Shown piece by piece: positions 1-6,666 of a DNA stretch of 11,061 bases (positions are counted from its first letter, which is position 1; each line of letters begins with the position of its first letter). Position numbers and translations under genes: made by a program. The notes beneath the pieces were generated by a model. The model was not told the DNA's origin. It worked only from the letters and a program-made list of their open reading frames with translations, and searched no databases. The stretch covers positions 1 to 11,061 of the forward strand of contig USIX01000070.1 in assembly GCA_900554895.1 (NCBI GenBank), in the 5' to 3' direction. Source of the stretch: an uncultured Megamonas sp. (GTDB taxonomy: Bacteria > Bacillota > Negativicutes > Selenomonadales > Selenomonadaceae).

Positions 1-40
1 AAATTTCTAAGCGGGCTACGAACTAAAAAGTTTCTTTTTC

Positions 41-190
41 GGCAACTTTTCTTTGTATTCAAAGAAAAATTGCCCGGCGCAATATAAGAATAACTTAAGA
101 AATATTTCTTATTATATTATATTGTGCCGAACTGGCACTTTTAAAGATGTTTTCTTTAAAATAAAAGAAAACGGTAATAGAAAATTTTTT
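41..190 (+). repeat. Structured intergenic repeat, copy 1
   Basis: A non-coding, AT-rich element made of hairpins in a row. Stem A is GGCAA plus TTTTCTTTG (41-55) pairing with CAAAGAAAA plus TTGCC (60-74), with one mismatch and a 4-base loop. Stem B is 76-87 pairing with 117-128 (12 bp, one G-T), enclosing a perfect palindrome at 96-111. A small hairpin GTGCC/GGCAC (124-138) reuses the 3' arm of stem B, so the two cannot form together. Stem C is GTTTTCTTT (149-157) pairing with AAAGAAAAC (164-172). A second copy lies inverted at 6361-6520; bases 60-78 match 6481-6499 exactly in reverse complement. No reading frame or transposase is present. It could be a MITE-like repeat or a transcribed structured element; the edges are approximate. 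Confidence 0.75.
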
Positions 191-352
191 AGCGCAACAG
201 GTTATGTTTTATGATAAAATAGATAACGTTCATTTTTATTTGAATGTAAAGGAAAAGTACCCAGTATAATGTAATTATGCCAAATTCAAGATAAGGGATT
301 AATTCTCTTTATCTGCTGTACTGGCTGATTTTTCAAAGTATTATACTGCTGG

Positions 353-381
353 TTAAAAGTTCAATGTTTTACCGGTATAAT
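353..381 (+). promoter_or_regulatory. Candidate sigma-70-type promoter of pcrA
   Basis: A perfect TATAAT (376-381) is preceded, with 17-base spacing, by TTAAAA (353-358), a 4/6 match to the -35 consensus. Transcription would start near 388 and give a leader of about 50 bases before the TTG start at 441. Another TATAAT at 265-270 lacks a convincing -35. The call rests on sequence pattern only. Confidence 0.45.
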
Positions 382-427
382 CGGTTTTTCTTTATGATAT
401 TTTTTATTTGATTTCCCAAAAAAGAAA

Positions 428-434
428 TGGAGGA
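428..434 (+). promoter_or_regulatory. Ribosome binding site deciding the pcrA start
   Basis: TGGAGGA lies 6 bases before the TTG at 441-443. It selects that TTG over the upstream in-frame TTG at 408, which has no purine-rich site in front and would place this Shine-Dalgarno inside the coding sequence. Confidence 0.75.
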
Positions 435-440
435 CTTTCT

Positions 441-2696
441 TTGAATATATATGATGGATTAAATCCTGCCCAGGCACAGGCTGTGGCACATACGGACGGG
501 CCCCTGCTTATCATGGCGGGAGCAGGTTCGGGCAAGACAAAGGTTTTAACCTGCAAGATTGCGGCACTTTTGGAAAAAGGCATATCACCTTATAATATTC
601 TGGCGATTACTTTTACCAATAAAGCTGCAACGGAAATGCGCCAGCGTGTGGATAATATGATTGGCGAAAAAGCAAAATATGTATGGCTCAGTACATTTCA
701 TTCATTTTGCGCCCGTTTTCTGCGTTTTGAAATAGAAGCACTTGGCATTTACAAGAAAAACTTTGTCATATACGATACGGCGGATGCTCAAACATTGATA
801 AAAAACTGTCTGAAAGAATTAAATCTCGATGAAAAACAGTATGCTCCGTATGCTGTGCAGTCAACGATTTCCAATGCAAAGAATATGATGCTGTCACCGG
901 AGGAATTTGCCCGCGACGCCGGCGATTTCTTTGCCCGCAAAGTAGCGGAAATTTATGATGTCTATCAGCAGCATTTGCTTGAAAACAACGCGCTCGATTT
1001 TGATGATTTGCTGATGCTTGCCGTCAAAGTTTTAAAAGAACACAGTGATGTTCGGGAAAAATATCAAGACAGATTTCAATACATTCTGGTGGATGAGTAT
1101 CAGGACACGAACGGAGCACAATACCAATTAACGACACTTCTGGCAGGAAAATACCGCAATCTTTGCGTGGTGGGCGATGCTGACCAGTCCATCTACGGTT
1201 GGCGCGGTGCGGATATTCGCAATATCATGGATTTTGAAAAGGATTATCCAGAAGCAGCCGTGATAAAGCTGGAACAGAATTATCGTTCGACAAAAACGAT
1301 TTTAAACGCCGCCAACAGCGTTATTGAACATAATATCGACCGCAAGCCGAAAGAACTCTGGACAAATAATCCGCAAGGTGAAAAAATAATTCATTACACG
1401 GCTAGCGACGAACGAGATGAAGCAGATTTCATCACTCGTGAAGCTGTAAAACAGAAAACGCTGTTCAATGCCTCTTACGGCGATATGGCGGTACTGTATC
1501 GTACCAATGCCCAGTCGCGAGCGCTGGAAGAAGGTTTCATGCACGCCGGTGTGCCTTATACTATGGTCGGCGGGCTTAAATTCTACGACCGCAAGGAAAT
1601 AAAAGATATTCTGGCTTATCTGCGCCTTATCTACAATCCGGAGGATACGGTCAGTCTGATGCGTATAATCAATGTGCCGAAACGTTCACTGGGTGCAGTT
1701 ACGATGAATAAACTGGCGGAATTCGCCGATATGTACAATATGAACCTGTTTGATGCCGTATCCGCACCGGAAACGGCTCCGATTACGCCGAAGGCAAAAC
1801 ATGCACTGACGGCTTTTGCCGAATTCATTATGGAAATGAGCAATCTGTCCATGCAGATTTCGGTTCATGAACTGATTGAAAAAGTTATGGAAAAATCCGG
1901 TTATGTGGCTGAACTGGAAAAGGAAAATAAAATCGAAAATCAGACACGGCTGGAAAATATGCAGGAATTTTTGAGCGTGGCGAAAAATTTTGAGGCTACG
2001 AGTGAAGAGCCGACACTGGAAAACTTTTTGAGCACTGTATCGCTCGTGTCCGATATCGATAATGCCGATATCGAAGGTGATAGTGTAACGCTTATGACTA
2101 TGCACTCGGCAAAAGGGCTGGAATTTCCGATTGTATTTCTGGCCGGTATGGAAGAGGGATTATTTCCGCATGCACGTACACTTATGAACGAAGCGGAAAT
2201 TGAAGAAGAACGCCGTACCTGTTATGTGGGCATTACCCGTGCCGAACGGAAACTGTATATCACGAATGCACAAAGACGTATGATTTTCGGCCGCGGCGTA
2301 AGCTATGAACCGTCCCGCTTCATCAGTGAAATTCCCATCCAGTATCTGGAAGAAAAAGAAGCAAAACGGACAATGAGTTTTAGTGACGGTTTTAAAGGCC
2401 ATTACGGTTTATATAAAAGTACGAACAGTAATTACAGTACAGGCGGTATATTCGGTAAGACGGCACCGCTTAGTATCAATGACAGGGCAAAAGCCGTAAA
2501 ACCGGCGGGCAATGCTGTTCGCCCCGATTTATCCGTAAAATGGAAAGTCGGTGACAAGGCAAAACATGCTAAATGGGGTATCGGTACAATTGTTTCCGTA
2601 AAAGGCAGCGGTGAAGAAGTGGAATTGAAAATCGCTTTTCCGGGTGAAGGCATAAAAGCGTTAATGCAGAAATATGCTCCGATTACAAAAGCATAA
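441..2696 (+). CDS. pcrA: ATP-dependent DNA helicase PcrA/UvrD (SF1A)
   Basis: PcrA is a 3'-5' superfamily 1A helicase that works in nucleotide excision repair, plasmid replication and clearing of RecA and stalled RNA polymerase in the cytoplasm. From the TTG start the protein has 751 residues, the usual family length. Visible motifs: Q-motif region LNPAQAQAV (near 7-15), Walker A GAGSGKT (27-33), motif Ia ITFTNKAA (near 56-63), Walker B VDEYQDTN (217-224), motif III GDADQSIYGWRGA (245-257), motif IV LEQNYRST (278-285), motif V TMHSAKGLEFP (near 553-563) and motif VI with VGITRAERKLY (to about 606). The C-terminal WKVGDKAKHAKWGIGTIV segment (near 700-720) is the Tudor-like domain that binds RNA polymerase in known PcrA. 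It stands alone and ends at a terminator; the ligA gene often found after pcrA is absent. Start choice rests on the Shine-Dalgarno at 428-434. Confidence 0.97.
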   Translation: MNIYDGLNPAQAQAVAHTDGPLLIMAGAGSGKTKVLTCKIAALLEKGISPYNILAITFTNKAATEMRQRVDNMIGEKAKYVWLSTFHSFCARFLRFEIEALGIYKKNFVIYDTADAQTLIKNCLKELNLDEKQYAPYAVQSTISNAKNMMLSPEEFARDAGDFFARKVAEIYDVYQQHLLENNALDFDDLLMLAVKVLKEHSDVREKYQDRFQYILVDEYQDTNGAQYQLTTLLAGKYRNLCVVGDADQSIYGWRGADIRNIMDFEKDYPEAAVIKLEQNYRSTKTILNAANSVIEHNIDRKPKELWTNNPQGEKIIHYTASDERDEADFITREAVKQKTLFNASYGDMAVLYRTNAQSRALEEGFMHAGVPYTMVGGLKFYDRKEIKDILAYLRLIYNPEDTVSLMRIINVPKRSLGAVTMNKLAEFADMYNMNLFDAVSAPETAPITPKAKHALTAFAEFIMEMSNLSMQISVHELIEKVMEKSGYVAELEKENKIENQTRLENMQEFLSVAKNFEATSEEPTLENFLSTVSLVSDIDNADIEGDSVTLMTMHSAKGLEFPIVFLAGMEEGLFPHARTLMNEAEIEEERRTCYVGITRAERKLYITNAQRRMIFGRGVSYEPSRFISEIPIQYLEEKEAKRTMSFSDGFKGHYGLYKSTNSNYSTGGIFGKTAPLSINDRAKAVKPAGNAVRPDLSVKWKVGDKAKHAKWGIGTIVSVKGSGEEVELKIAFPGEGIKALMQKYAPITKA

Positions 2697-2706
2697 TTGA
2701 AAAGTG

Positions 2707-2739
2707 AAGCGTACAGAAATTTATCTGTACGCTTTTTTT
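2707..2739 (+). terminator. Rho-independent terminator of pcrA
   Basis: A perfect 10-bp stem AAGCGTACAG/CTGTACGCTT (2707-2716 with 2725-2734), an 8-base loop and a run of seven T (2733-2739) begin 10 bases after the pcrA stop. This separates pcrA from the following genes. Confidence 0.92.
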
Positions 2740-2771
2740 AGAAAAATATACTATTCAACATTTTTTTGTTT

Positions 2772-2854
2772 TATAATATAAATTGTGAATTCATTGTGCT
2801 AGTAAAATATCGGGCCGTATCGGCAGCATAGTGTTTTATCAAGCTGACTAGCAT
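2772..2854 (+). promoter_or_regulatory. Candidate promoter -10 and structured leader before the DUF3298 gene
   Basis: A TATAAT (2772-2777) lies in the gap after the pcrA terminator, but no good -35 is seen at 16-18 bases. Downstream, GTGCTAGT (2796-2803) can pair with ACTAGCAT (2847-2854, one G-T end pair), enclosing a small hairpin GCCG-TAT-CGGC (2814-2824). If transcription starts near 2784 this would be a folded 5' leader ending about 45 bases before the start codon. It matches no riboswitch class I recognise, and it may be chance. Confidence 0.25.
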
Positions 2855-2899
2855 AACAGATATTGTGATGAATTTTATAAAAACAATGGAGGGATTTTC

Positions 2900-3565
2900 A
2901 TGAGGAAAATTTTAGTCGCAGGCATAGTGTCTTTATTATTGACAGGATATGTACCGTCCATCGGTTCTGCCAGTGTAACAAACGGTTTCTTGACAAATGA
3001 TGCCGATACATGCAAAGTTACATATCCTATCATTCAAATAGACAGCAAAAAAATCAGGGAAAAAATAAATGATGATATTTTCACACAGGCAGAAGAATTG
3101 AAAAATCAGGTGGATAATCAGATTTACAGTAAAGCGGATATGACGTATTATGAAAAATACGAAGATGACAATATTGTGTCACTGATGTTTTATGTAAATA
3201 CGACACGCCGTTTTTCCAGCCAATCCAATTTGAAAGGATATACGATAACGTATGATAAACACACCGGTGAACGCGTGCCTGTAAGCCGTTATCTGACAAT
3301 TACCCTTGATCAGCTTCAGGATGCTTTAAATCACAGCAGAGCATATGCGGTGGACGGGCTTGACAACGGAGTCAATTTGGAAGTACCTGTGCCGTATGTC
3401 AGCGATAATTATTTTATCTGTCACGACGGTTCCATAGGTCTTTTATATCAGCCGGGAGATTTAATGCCGGAGGAAGCTGGTGCATGTAAAATCGTAGTAT
3501 CGCCGGAAACAATAGCTCAAGTGAATGAAATCAATAATCCGCCTGTCGTTAATGCGGAAAAATAA
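2900..3565 (+). CDS. Secreted DUF3298 (RsiV-like C-terminal domain) protein
   Basis: A 221-residue exported protein of unknown function. Residues 1-24 form a signal peptide (MRK, then a hydrophobic stretch, then SIGSA as probable cleavage site); no lipobox cysteine is present, so it is probably soluble outside the inner membrane. The rest fits the DUF4163/DUF3298 pattern shared with RsiV and with the non-catalytic part of PdaC: an N-terminal segment from about 36 with paired helices and strands, and a C-terminal domain (about 120-205) ending in the typical run with YFICHDGSIGLLYQPGDL, AG and KIVVS. Domain assignment is from pattern recall. There is no anti-sigma transmembrane anchor and no adjacent sigma factor, so an RsiV role is unlikely. 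The start has a strong Shine-Dalgarno (TGGAGGG, 2887-2893, spacing 6). The permease gene follows after 32 bases with no terminator between, so the two are probably cotranscribed. Confidence 0.75.
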   Translation: MRKILVAGIVSLLLTGYVPSIGSASVTNGFLTNDADTCKVTYPIIQIDSKKIREKINDDIFTQAEELKNQVDNQIYSKADMTYYEKYEDDNIVSLMFYVNTTRRFSSQSNLKGYTITYDKHTGERVPVSRYLTITLDQLQDALNHSRAYAVDGLDNGVNLEVPVPYVSDNYFICHDGSIGLLYQPGDLMPEEAGACKIVVSPETIAQVNEINNPPVVNAEK

Positions 3566-3597
3566 TTTATTTTAAATAAAAAAGCGATGATGATATC

Positions 3598-4860
3598 ATG
3601 GAAAATTTTACATTATTATCTGTAATAGTTTTCATAATGTTTTTGGTAACGGCGGGGCTTATTATCGTCAGAAAAATAGAATTCGTGCGTGCTCTGCCTG
3701 CTTTCGGCATTATCACTGCGCTGCTGGCGGGTGTACCGATTACGGGAAGCGGTGAGAATATCGCTGATTTCGTTATAATTGACGGTGTTATAAATCTTGC
3801 CGAGCCGATGTTTATCTATGTTTTAAGTATGATGTTTGCTGATTTCATACTTAAATACGGCATAAAAGATGAATTGGATTATCTGTGCCGCTATTATCTG
3901 GCGGAAAGACCGCAGTGGACTGTCTGGTTCATTACCGTACTGACGGTATTGTTTTCCGCTGTAATCATGCACATCGGAGCAATTATGCTGTCGGCCATAC
4001 TTTTTGTGCCGCTCCTGTTAAAAGCGGGCATCAACAAACAGAGTGCCGTTGCACTGCTGCTTTTGGCAACGGGACTGGGAAGCTGTTTAAATCCCGGTTA
4101 TCATCTGTTGTATGCCGGTTTATTGAACCTTGATATCGGCAGTGTAAAAGAGTTTTATTATATAATGGCATTTTTATGTGTCATTGCTATAATGGTGTAC
4201 ATCAGTCTGAACAGTAAAGCGATAAATCCGGTTTTTCGGCAGAAAGCAGTTAAACGGCGGATTGATTTCAAGCTGCTTTGCATGGTGATAATGCCTGTCA
4301 TATTTGTTTTAGTGCTTAAAATCAATATCGAATGCAGTCTTATTCTGACTTTGTCTTACGGTTTTTTGGCAATCGGTGCTAAACGGCCGTTTATGAATTT
4401 GCTGTTTTCCTTACAGGAAGCCATTTCAAAATCGGTTGACGTTATTGTACTGCTGTCTGCCGTGGGAATTTTCATGCACGCTGTGAAAACACAGGCTGTC
4501 GTAAATTTAATGGCGCCGCTGCTTTTATGCTTAATGCCGAAAACCGCTACGGAATGTCTGCTGTTTTTTACTATTTTAACGCCGCTTGTTCTGTATAAAG
4601 GACCGTTTAACATGCAGGGCATGGGTGCAGGTTTAAGTTCCGTAATAATGGCATCAACAACGTTAAATCCTATGGTACTTGGCATGGCACTTTTATCCTT
4701 GAATACGCTGCGGAAAATAATGGACCCGATAGAGGTACAGAATATCGCTGTAATGCAGTACGTTCAGGTGGATAATAATCTGGTAATCAAAAAAGTGCTG
4801 CCGTATGCGATGGCGATAAATTATTTTGCTTTGTTTTATGCGCTTGTTATTTCATCATAA
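3598..4860 (+). CDS. Polytopic permease, probable ion transporter superfamily, substrate unknown
   Basis: A 420-residue inner membrane protein with about ten to twelve hydrophobic segments (clear ones near 5-24, 32-47, 65-85, 108-140, 148-165, 186-204, 226-244, 282-300, 302-314, 320-333 and 402-418). Two glycine/proline/asparagine-rich breaks, GLGSCLNPGYH (159-169) and YKGPFNMQGMGAG (333-345), sit at equivalent places in the two halves, as expected for the re-entrant loops of the ion transporter superfamily (GntP, CitM and dicarboxylate carriers). That suggests secondary transport of an organic anion, but this is inference; no substrate motif is recognisable. The middle segment (205-222) is basic and probably cytoplasmic. 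The Shine-Dalgarno is weak (GATGATGAT before the ATG), and in-frame alternatives are not better. It ends at the shared terminator 4863-4911. Confidence 0.65.
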   Translation: MENFTLLSVIVFIMFLVTAGLIIVRKIEFVRALPAFGIITALLAGVPITGSGENIADFVIIDGVINLAEPMFIYVLSMMFADFILKYGIKDELDYLCRYYLAERPQWTVWFITVLTVLFSAVIMHIGAIMLSAILFVPLLLKAGINKQSAVALLLLATGLGSCLNPGYHLLYAGLLNLDIGSVKEFYYIMAFLCVIAIMVYISLNSKAINPVFRQKAVKRRIDFKLLCMVIMPVIFVLVLKINIECSLILTLSYGFLAIGAKRPFMNLLFSLQEAISKSVDVIVLLSAVGIFMHAVKTQAVVNLMAPLLLCLMPKTATECLLFFTILTPLVLYKGPFNMQGMGAGLSSVIMASTTLNPMVLGMALLSLNTLRKIMDPIEVQNIAVMQYVQVDNNLVIKKVLPYAMAINYFALFYALVISS

Positions 4861-4862
4861 AT

Positions 4863-4911
4863 AAAAAACGATACTTATTCAGTGATGATTGAATAAGTAT
4901 CGTCTTTTTTT
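4863..4911. terminator. Bidirectional rho-independent terminator
   Basis: A perfect 14-bp stem, ACGATACTTATTCA (4868-4881) with its complement (4890-4903) and an 8-base loop, is flanked by an A run (4863-4868) on the left and a T run (4905-4911) on the right. It starts 2 bases after the permease stop and ends 2 bases before the stop of the convergent aminopeptidase gene, so it can end transcription from both sides. Confidence 0.93.
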
Positions 4912-4913
4912 AT

Positions 4914-6323
4914 TTAAGCATCTTTTAAAAATGCACTGTAACCTTTTTTCGTTTCGTAGACATCGATTTTACTCGTTATTTCCCACGGAGCGTGCATATT
5001 GAGTACGGCAACGCCGCTGTCTATTACCTGCATACCGTAAAGAGCCATGATATAGGCAATCGTTCCGCCGCCTCCCAGGTCAACGCGGCCGAGTTCGGAA
5101 AACTGGATAGCCACATTATTTTTTTCCATAATAGCGCGGATATTGCCGAGGTATTCTGCATTGGCATCATTGGAACCGGATTTGCCGCGTGCGCCGGTGA
5201 ACTTATTGAATGCCATACCGCGGCCCAGATAAGCGATATTTTTCATATCAAAAGAGGATTTGTATAGAGCATCATAAGCGGAAGTTACATCGGAGGAAAG
5301 CATTTTGGAATTGGCAAGACAGCGTCTTAATGCCAAATCGCTGTATTGACCGAGTAAATTTAAGATTTCCGCAACGGTATTTTCAAAGAAGCGCGACTGC
5401 ATTCCCGTTGCACCGACAGAGCCGATTTCTTCCTTATCGACGAGCAGACAGCAGGCTGTACGGGTCATTTCCTTTGTTTCAAGCATAGAAATAAGTGAAG
5501 TATAGGCGCACACTCTGTCGTCCTGACCGTAGGAGATTATCATGCTGCGGTCAAAACCGGCTTCACGTGCCTTGCCTGCCGGAACGACTTCCAGCTCGGC
5601 GGAAAGAAAATCTTCTTCTTCAATACCGTATTTCTTGCCGACGATTTTGAGTACGTTGGCTTTTACAGCATCTTTTTCATTATCTTTAAGCGGGATGGAG
5701 CCGACAAGTACATCCAGATTTTCTCCGTCAATAACTTTAGCGGCATTTTTCTGCATCTGTTCCTGCGATAAATGAATGAGCAAGTCAGTTACACAAAATA
5801 CAGGGTCGGCTTCGTCCTCGCCGATAACGATATCCACGACGGAACCGTCTTTTTTCGCCACTACACCGTGAATGGCAAGCGGAACGGTAACCCACTGATA
5901 TTTTTTTATACCGCCGTAGTAGTGCGTATCCATATATGCAAGACCGCCGTCTTCATACAACGGGTTCTGTTTGATATCAAGGCGCGGACTGTCGATATGC
6001 GCTCCTAAAATATTCATGCCGTTTTCCAGCGGCTCAGTACCGATATTAAACAGCACTACGGATTTTTTCATGCAGACAGCGTAGACTTTATCACCGGCAT
6101 GGAGAAATTCTTTGTTGTTTAAAACAAGATTTAAATCCTTATAACCGCATTTTTCCGCCTGAATAATAATTTCCTTTACGCATTCACGTTCCGTTTTACA
6201 TTGACTTAAAAAATTGCGGTAATTAAGGCAGAGTTTTTCCAACGCTTTTTTTTCCGAAGCAGAATAACTATTCCAAATGTCTTTTTTCAAAGACTGTTTA
6301 TCTTTCTTTTTTTCTTTTGCCAT
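4914..6323 (-). CDS. M18 family metallo-aminopeptidase
   Basis: A cytoplasmic di-zinc aminopeptidase of peptidase family M18 (aspartyl aminopeptidase/aminopeptidase I), which removes N-terminal residues, often acidic ones, from peptides. From the ATG at 6321-6323 the protein has 469 residues, normal for the longer clostridial-type members. Expected metal and catalytic residues are visible: His109 in GAHIDSPR, Asp in GQDDRVCAY (268/269), the Glu pair in DKEEIGSVGATG (298/299), Asp345 in SSDVTSAYD, and His444 in LNMHAPWE. The glycine-rich DLGGGGT loop (415-421) is also typical. The N-terminus is Lys-rich (KEKKKDK). A GTG 9 bases upstream (6330-6332) is in frame but lies within the Shine-Dalgarno AAGAGGTGA (6329-6337), which is 5 bases from the ATG, so the ATG is preferred. 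It is a single-gene unit; preferred substrate cannot be read from the sequence. Confidence 0.93.
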   Translation of the reverse strand: MAKEKKKDKQSLKKDIWNSYSASEKKALEKLCLNYRNFLSQCKTERECVKEIIIQAEKCGYKDLNLVLNNKEFLHAGDKVYAVCMKKSVVLFNIGTEPLENGMNILGAHIDSPRLDIKQNPLYEDGGLAYMDTHYYGGIKKYQWVTVPLAIHGVVAKKDGSVVDIVIGEDEADPVFCVTDLLIHLSQEQMQKNAAKVIDGENLDVLVGSIPLKDNEKDAVKANVLKIVGKKYGIEEEDFLSAELEVVPAGKAREAGFDRSMIISYGQDDRVCAYTSLISMLETKEMTRTACCLLVDKEEIGSVGATGMQSRFFENTVAEILNLLGQYSDLALRRCLANSKMLSSDVTSAYDALYKSSFDMKNIAYLGRGMAFNKFTGARGKSGSNDANAEYLGNIRAIMEKNNVAIQFSELGRVDLGGGGTIAYIMALYGMQVIDSGVAVLNMHAPWEITSKIDVYETKKGYSAFLKDA

Positions 6324-6328
6324 AAAAA

Positions 6329-6337
6329 TCACCTCTT
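6329..6337 (-). promoter_or_regulatory. Ribosome binding site deciding the aminopeptidase start
   Basis: On the minus strand AAGAGGTGA sits 5 bases before ATG 6321-6323. A GTG inside this site would also be in frame, but using it would leave no Shine-Dalgarno at proper distance. Confidence 0.8.
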
Positions 6338-6348
6338 AAAATAAATTT

Positions 6349-6354
6349 ATCATA
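6349..6354 (-). promoter_or_regulatory. Possible -10 element of the aminopeptidase gene
   Basis: TATGAT on the minus strand, followed by AAAT, is the best -10 match close to the gene. No clear -35 is found 16-18 bases further up. If real, the leader would be only about 20 bases and the adjacent repeat would lie outside the transcript. Confidence 0.25.
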
Positions 6355-6360
6355 TCTGTT

Positions 6361-6520
6361 GTGCCGGTAAAATTTCTATTTGTCTCTTTCTTTAAAATTA
6401 AAGAAAACGAACTTAAAGAAAGTGCCTGTTTGGCATAATATAAGAAAAAAGTAATATTTAATAATTTGTTTCTATATTATGCCGGGCAATTTTTCTTTGT
6501 TGCAAAGAAAAATGAACAAC
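6361..6520 (-). repeat. Structured intergenic repeat, copy 2 (inverted)
   Basis: This is the inverted partner of the element at 41-190. Read on the minus strand it has the same order of stems: stem A, ATTTTTCTTTG (6489-6499) with CAAAGAAAAAT (6503-6513), 11 bp perfect with a 3-base loop; stem B, 6432-6442 with 6473-6483, 11 bp perfect; the small alternative hairpin TGCC/GGCA (6423-6435); and stem C, 6387-6395 with 6398-6406. Bases 6481-6499 are an exact inverted match to 60-78, and further blocks align through stem B, the GGCACTTT block and stem C. Internal loops differ freely while stems stay paired. With the terminator at 6610-6666 it accounts for most of the gene-free stretch 6324-6666; 6521-6609 shows only AT-rich sequence. 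Confidence 0.75.
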
Positions 6521-6609
6521 AGATAGATTAATCATAATTTATTATAACAAATTTTTCTTAAATGTGTTATTTGAATTATTTTATCCGGTTGTTTTCAATA
6601 TTATCTATG

Positions 6610-6666
6610 AAAAAAACCCTGCTGAAAGATACATAACCGAGTTTTAAACATCTTTCAGCAAGGTTT
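6610..6666 (-). terminator. Rho-independent terminator of the prfB-csaB operon
   Basis: On the minus strand, directly after the csaB stop, a long stem forms between 6662-6666 plus 6650-6660 and 6620-6630 plus 6614-6618 (16 paired positions with one mismatch at 6619/6661), followed by a T run (6610-6616 as A on the plus strand). The loop is unusually large, 19 bases. Confidence 0.88.

Larger units (their letters stand above)
191..440 (+). other. AT-rich gene-free region upstream of pcrA
   Basis: No coding region is seen here. It contains CAGTATAAT (262-270), whose exact reverse complement ATTATACTG occurs at 340-348, and a competing partner TACTGG (319-324) for CCAGTA (261-266). Between them a weak hairpin (290-297 with 306-313, two G-T pairs) can form. 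These may be parts of a folded leader or chance in AT-rich DNA. The likely pcrA promoter and ribosome binding site are listed separately. Confidence 0.4.

Noticed and set aside
41..190. Insertion sequence or CRISPR-like array
   Set aside because: There is no transposase and no regularly spaced direct repeats with unique spacers; the repeats are internal hairpin arms.
408..440. Upstream TTG start adding 11 residues to PcrA
   Set aside because: The strong Shine-Dalgarno at 428-434 would fall inside that extension, and nothing purine-rich precedes 408.
1686..2105. 139-codon minus-strand reading frame opposite pcrA
   Set aside because: It lies wholly within pcrA, has no ribosome binding site and no recognisable domain, and is rich in His, Phe and Arg as expected of an antisense shadow.
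2900..3565. Anti-sigma factor RsiV
   Set aside because: There is a cleavable-type signal peptide rather than a cytoplasmic sigma-binding domain plus membrane anchor, and no sigma factor gene is adjacent.
5210..5488. Plus-strand reading frames opposite the aminopeptidase gene
   Set aside because: They overlap a confidently coding region, have odd composition and lack start signals.
6324..6332. GTG start for the aminopeptidase, giving MIF before the ATG
   Set aside because: That GTG is part of the Shine-Dalgarno sequence serving the ATG at 6321-6323.
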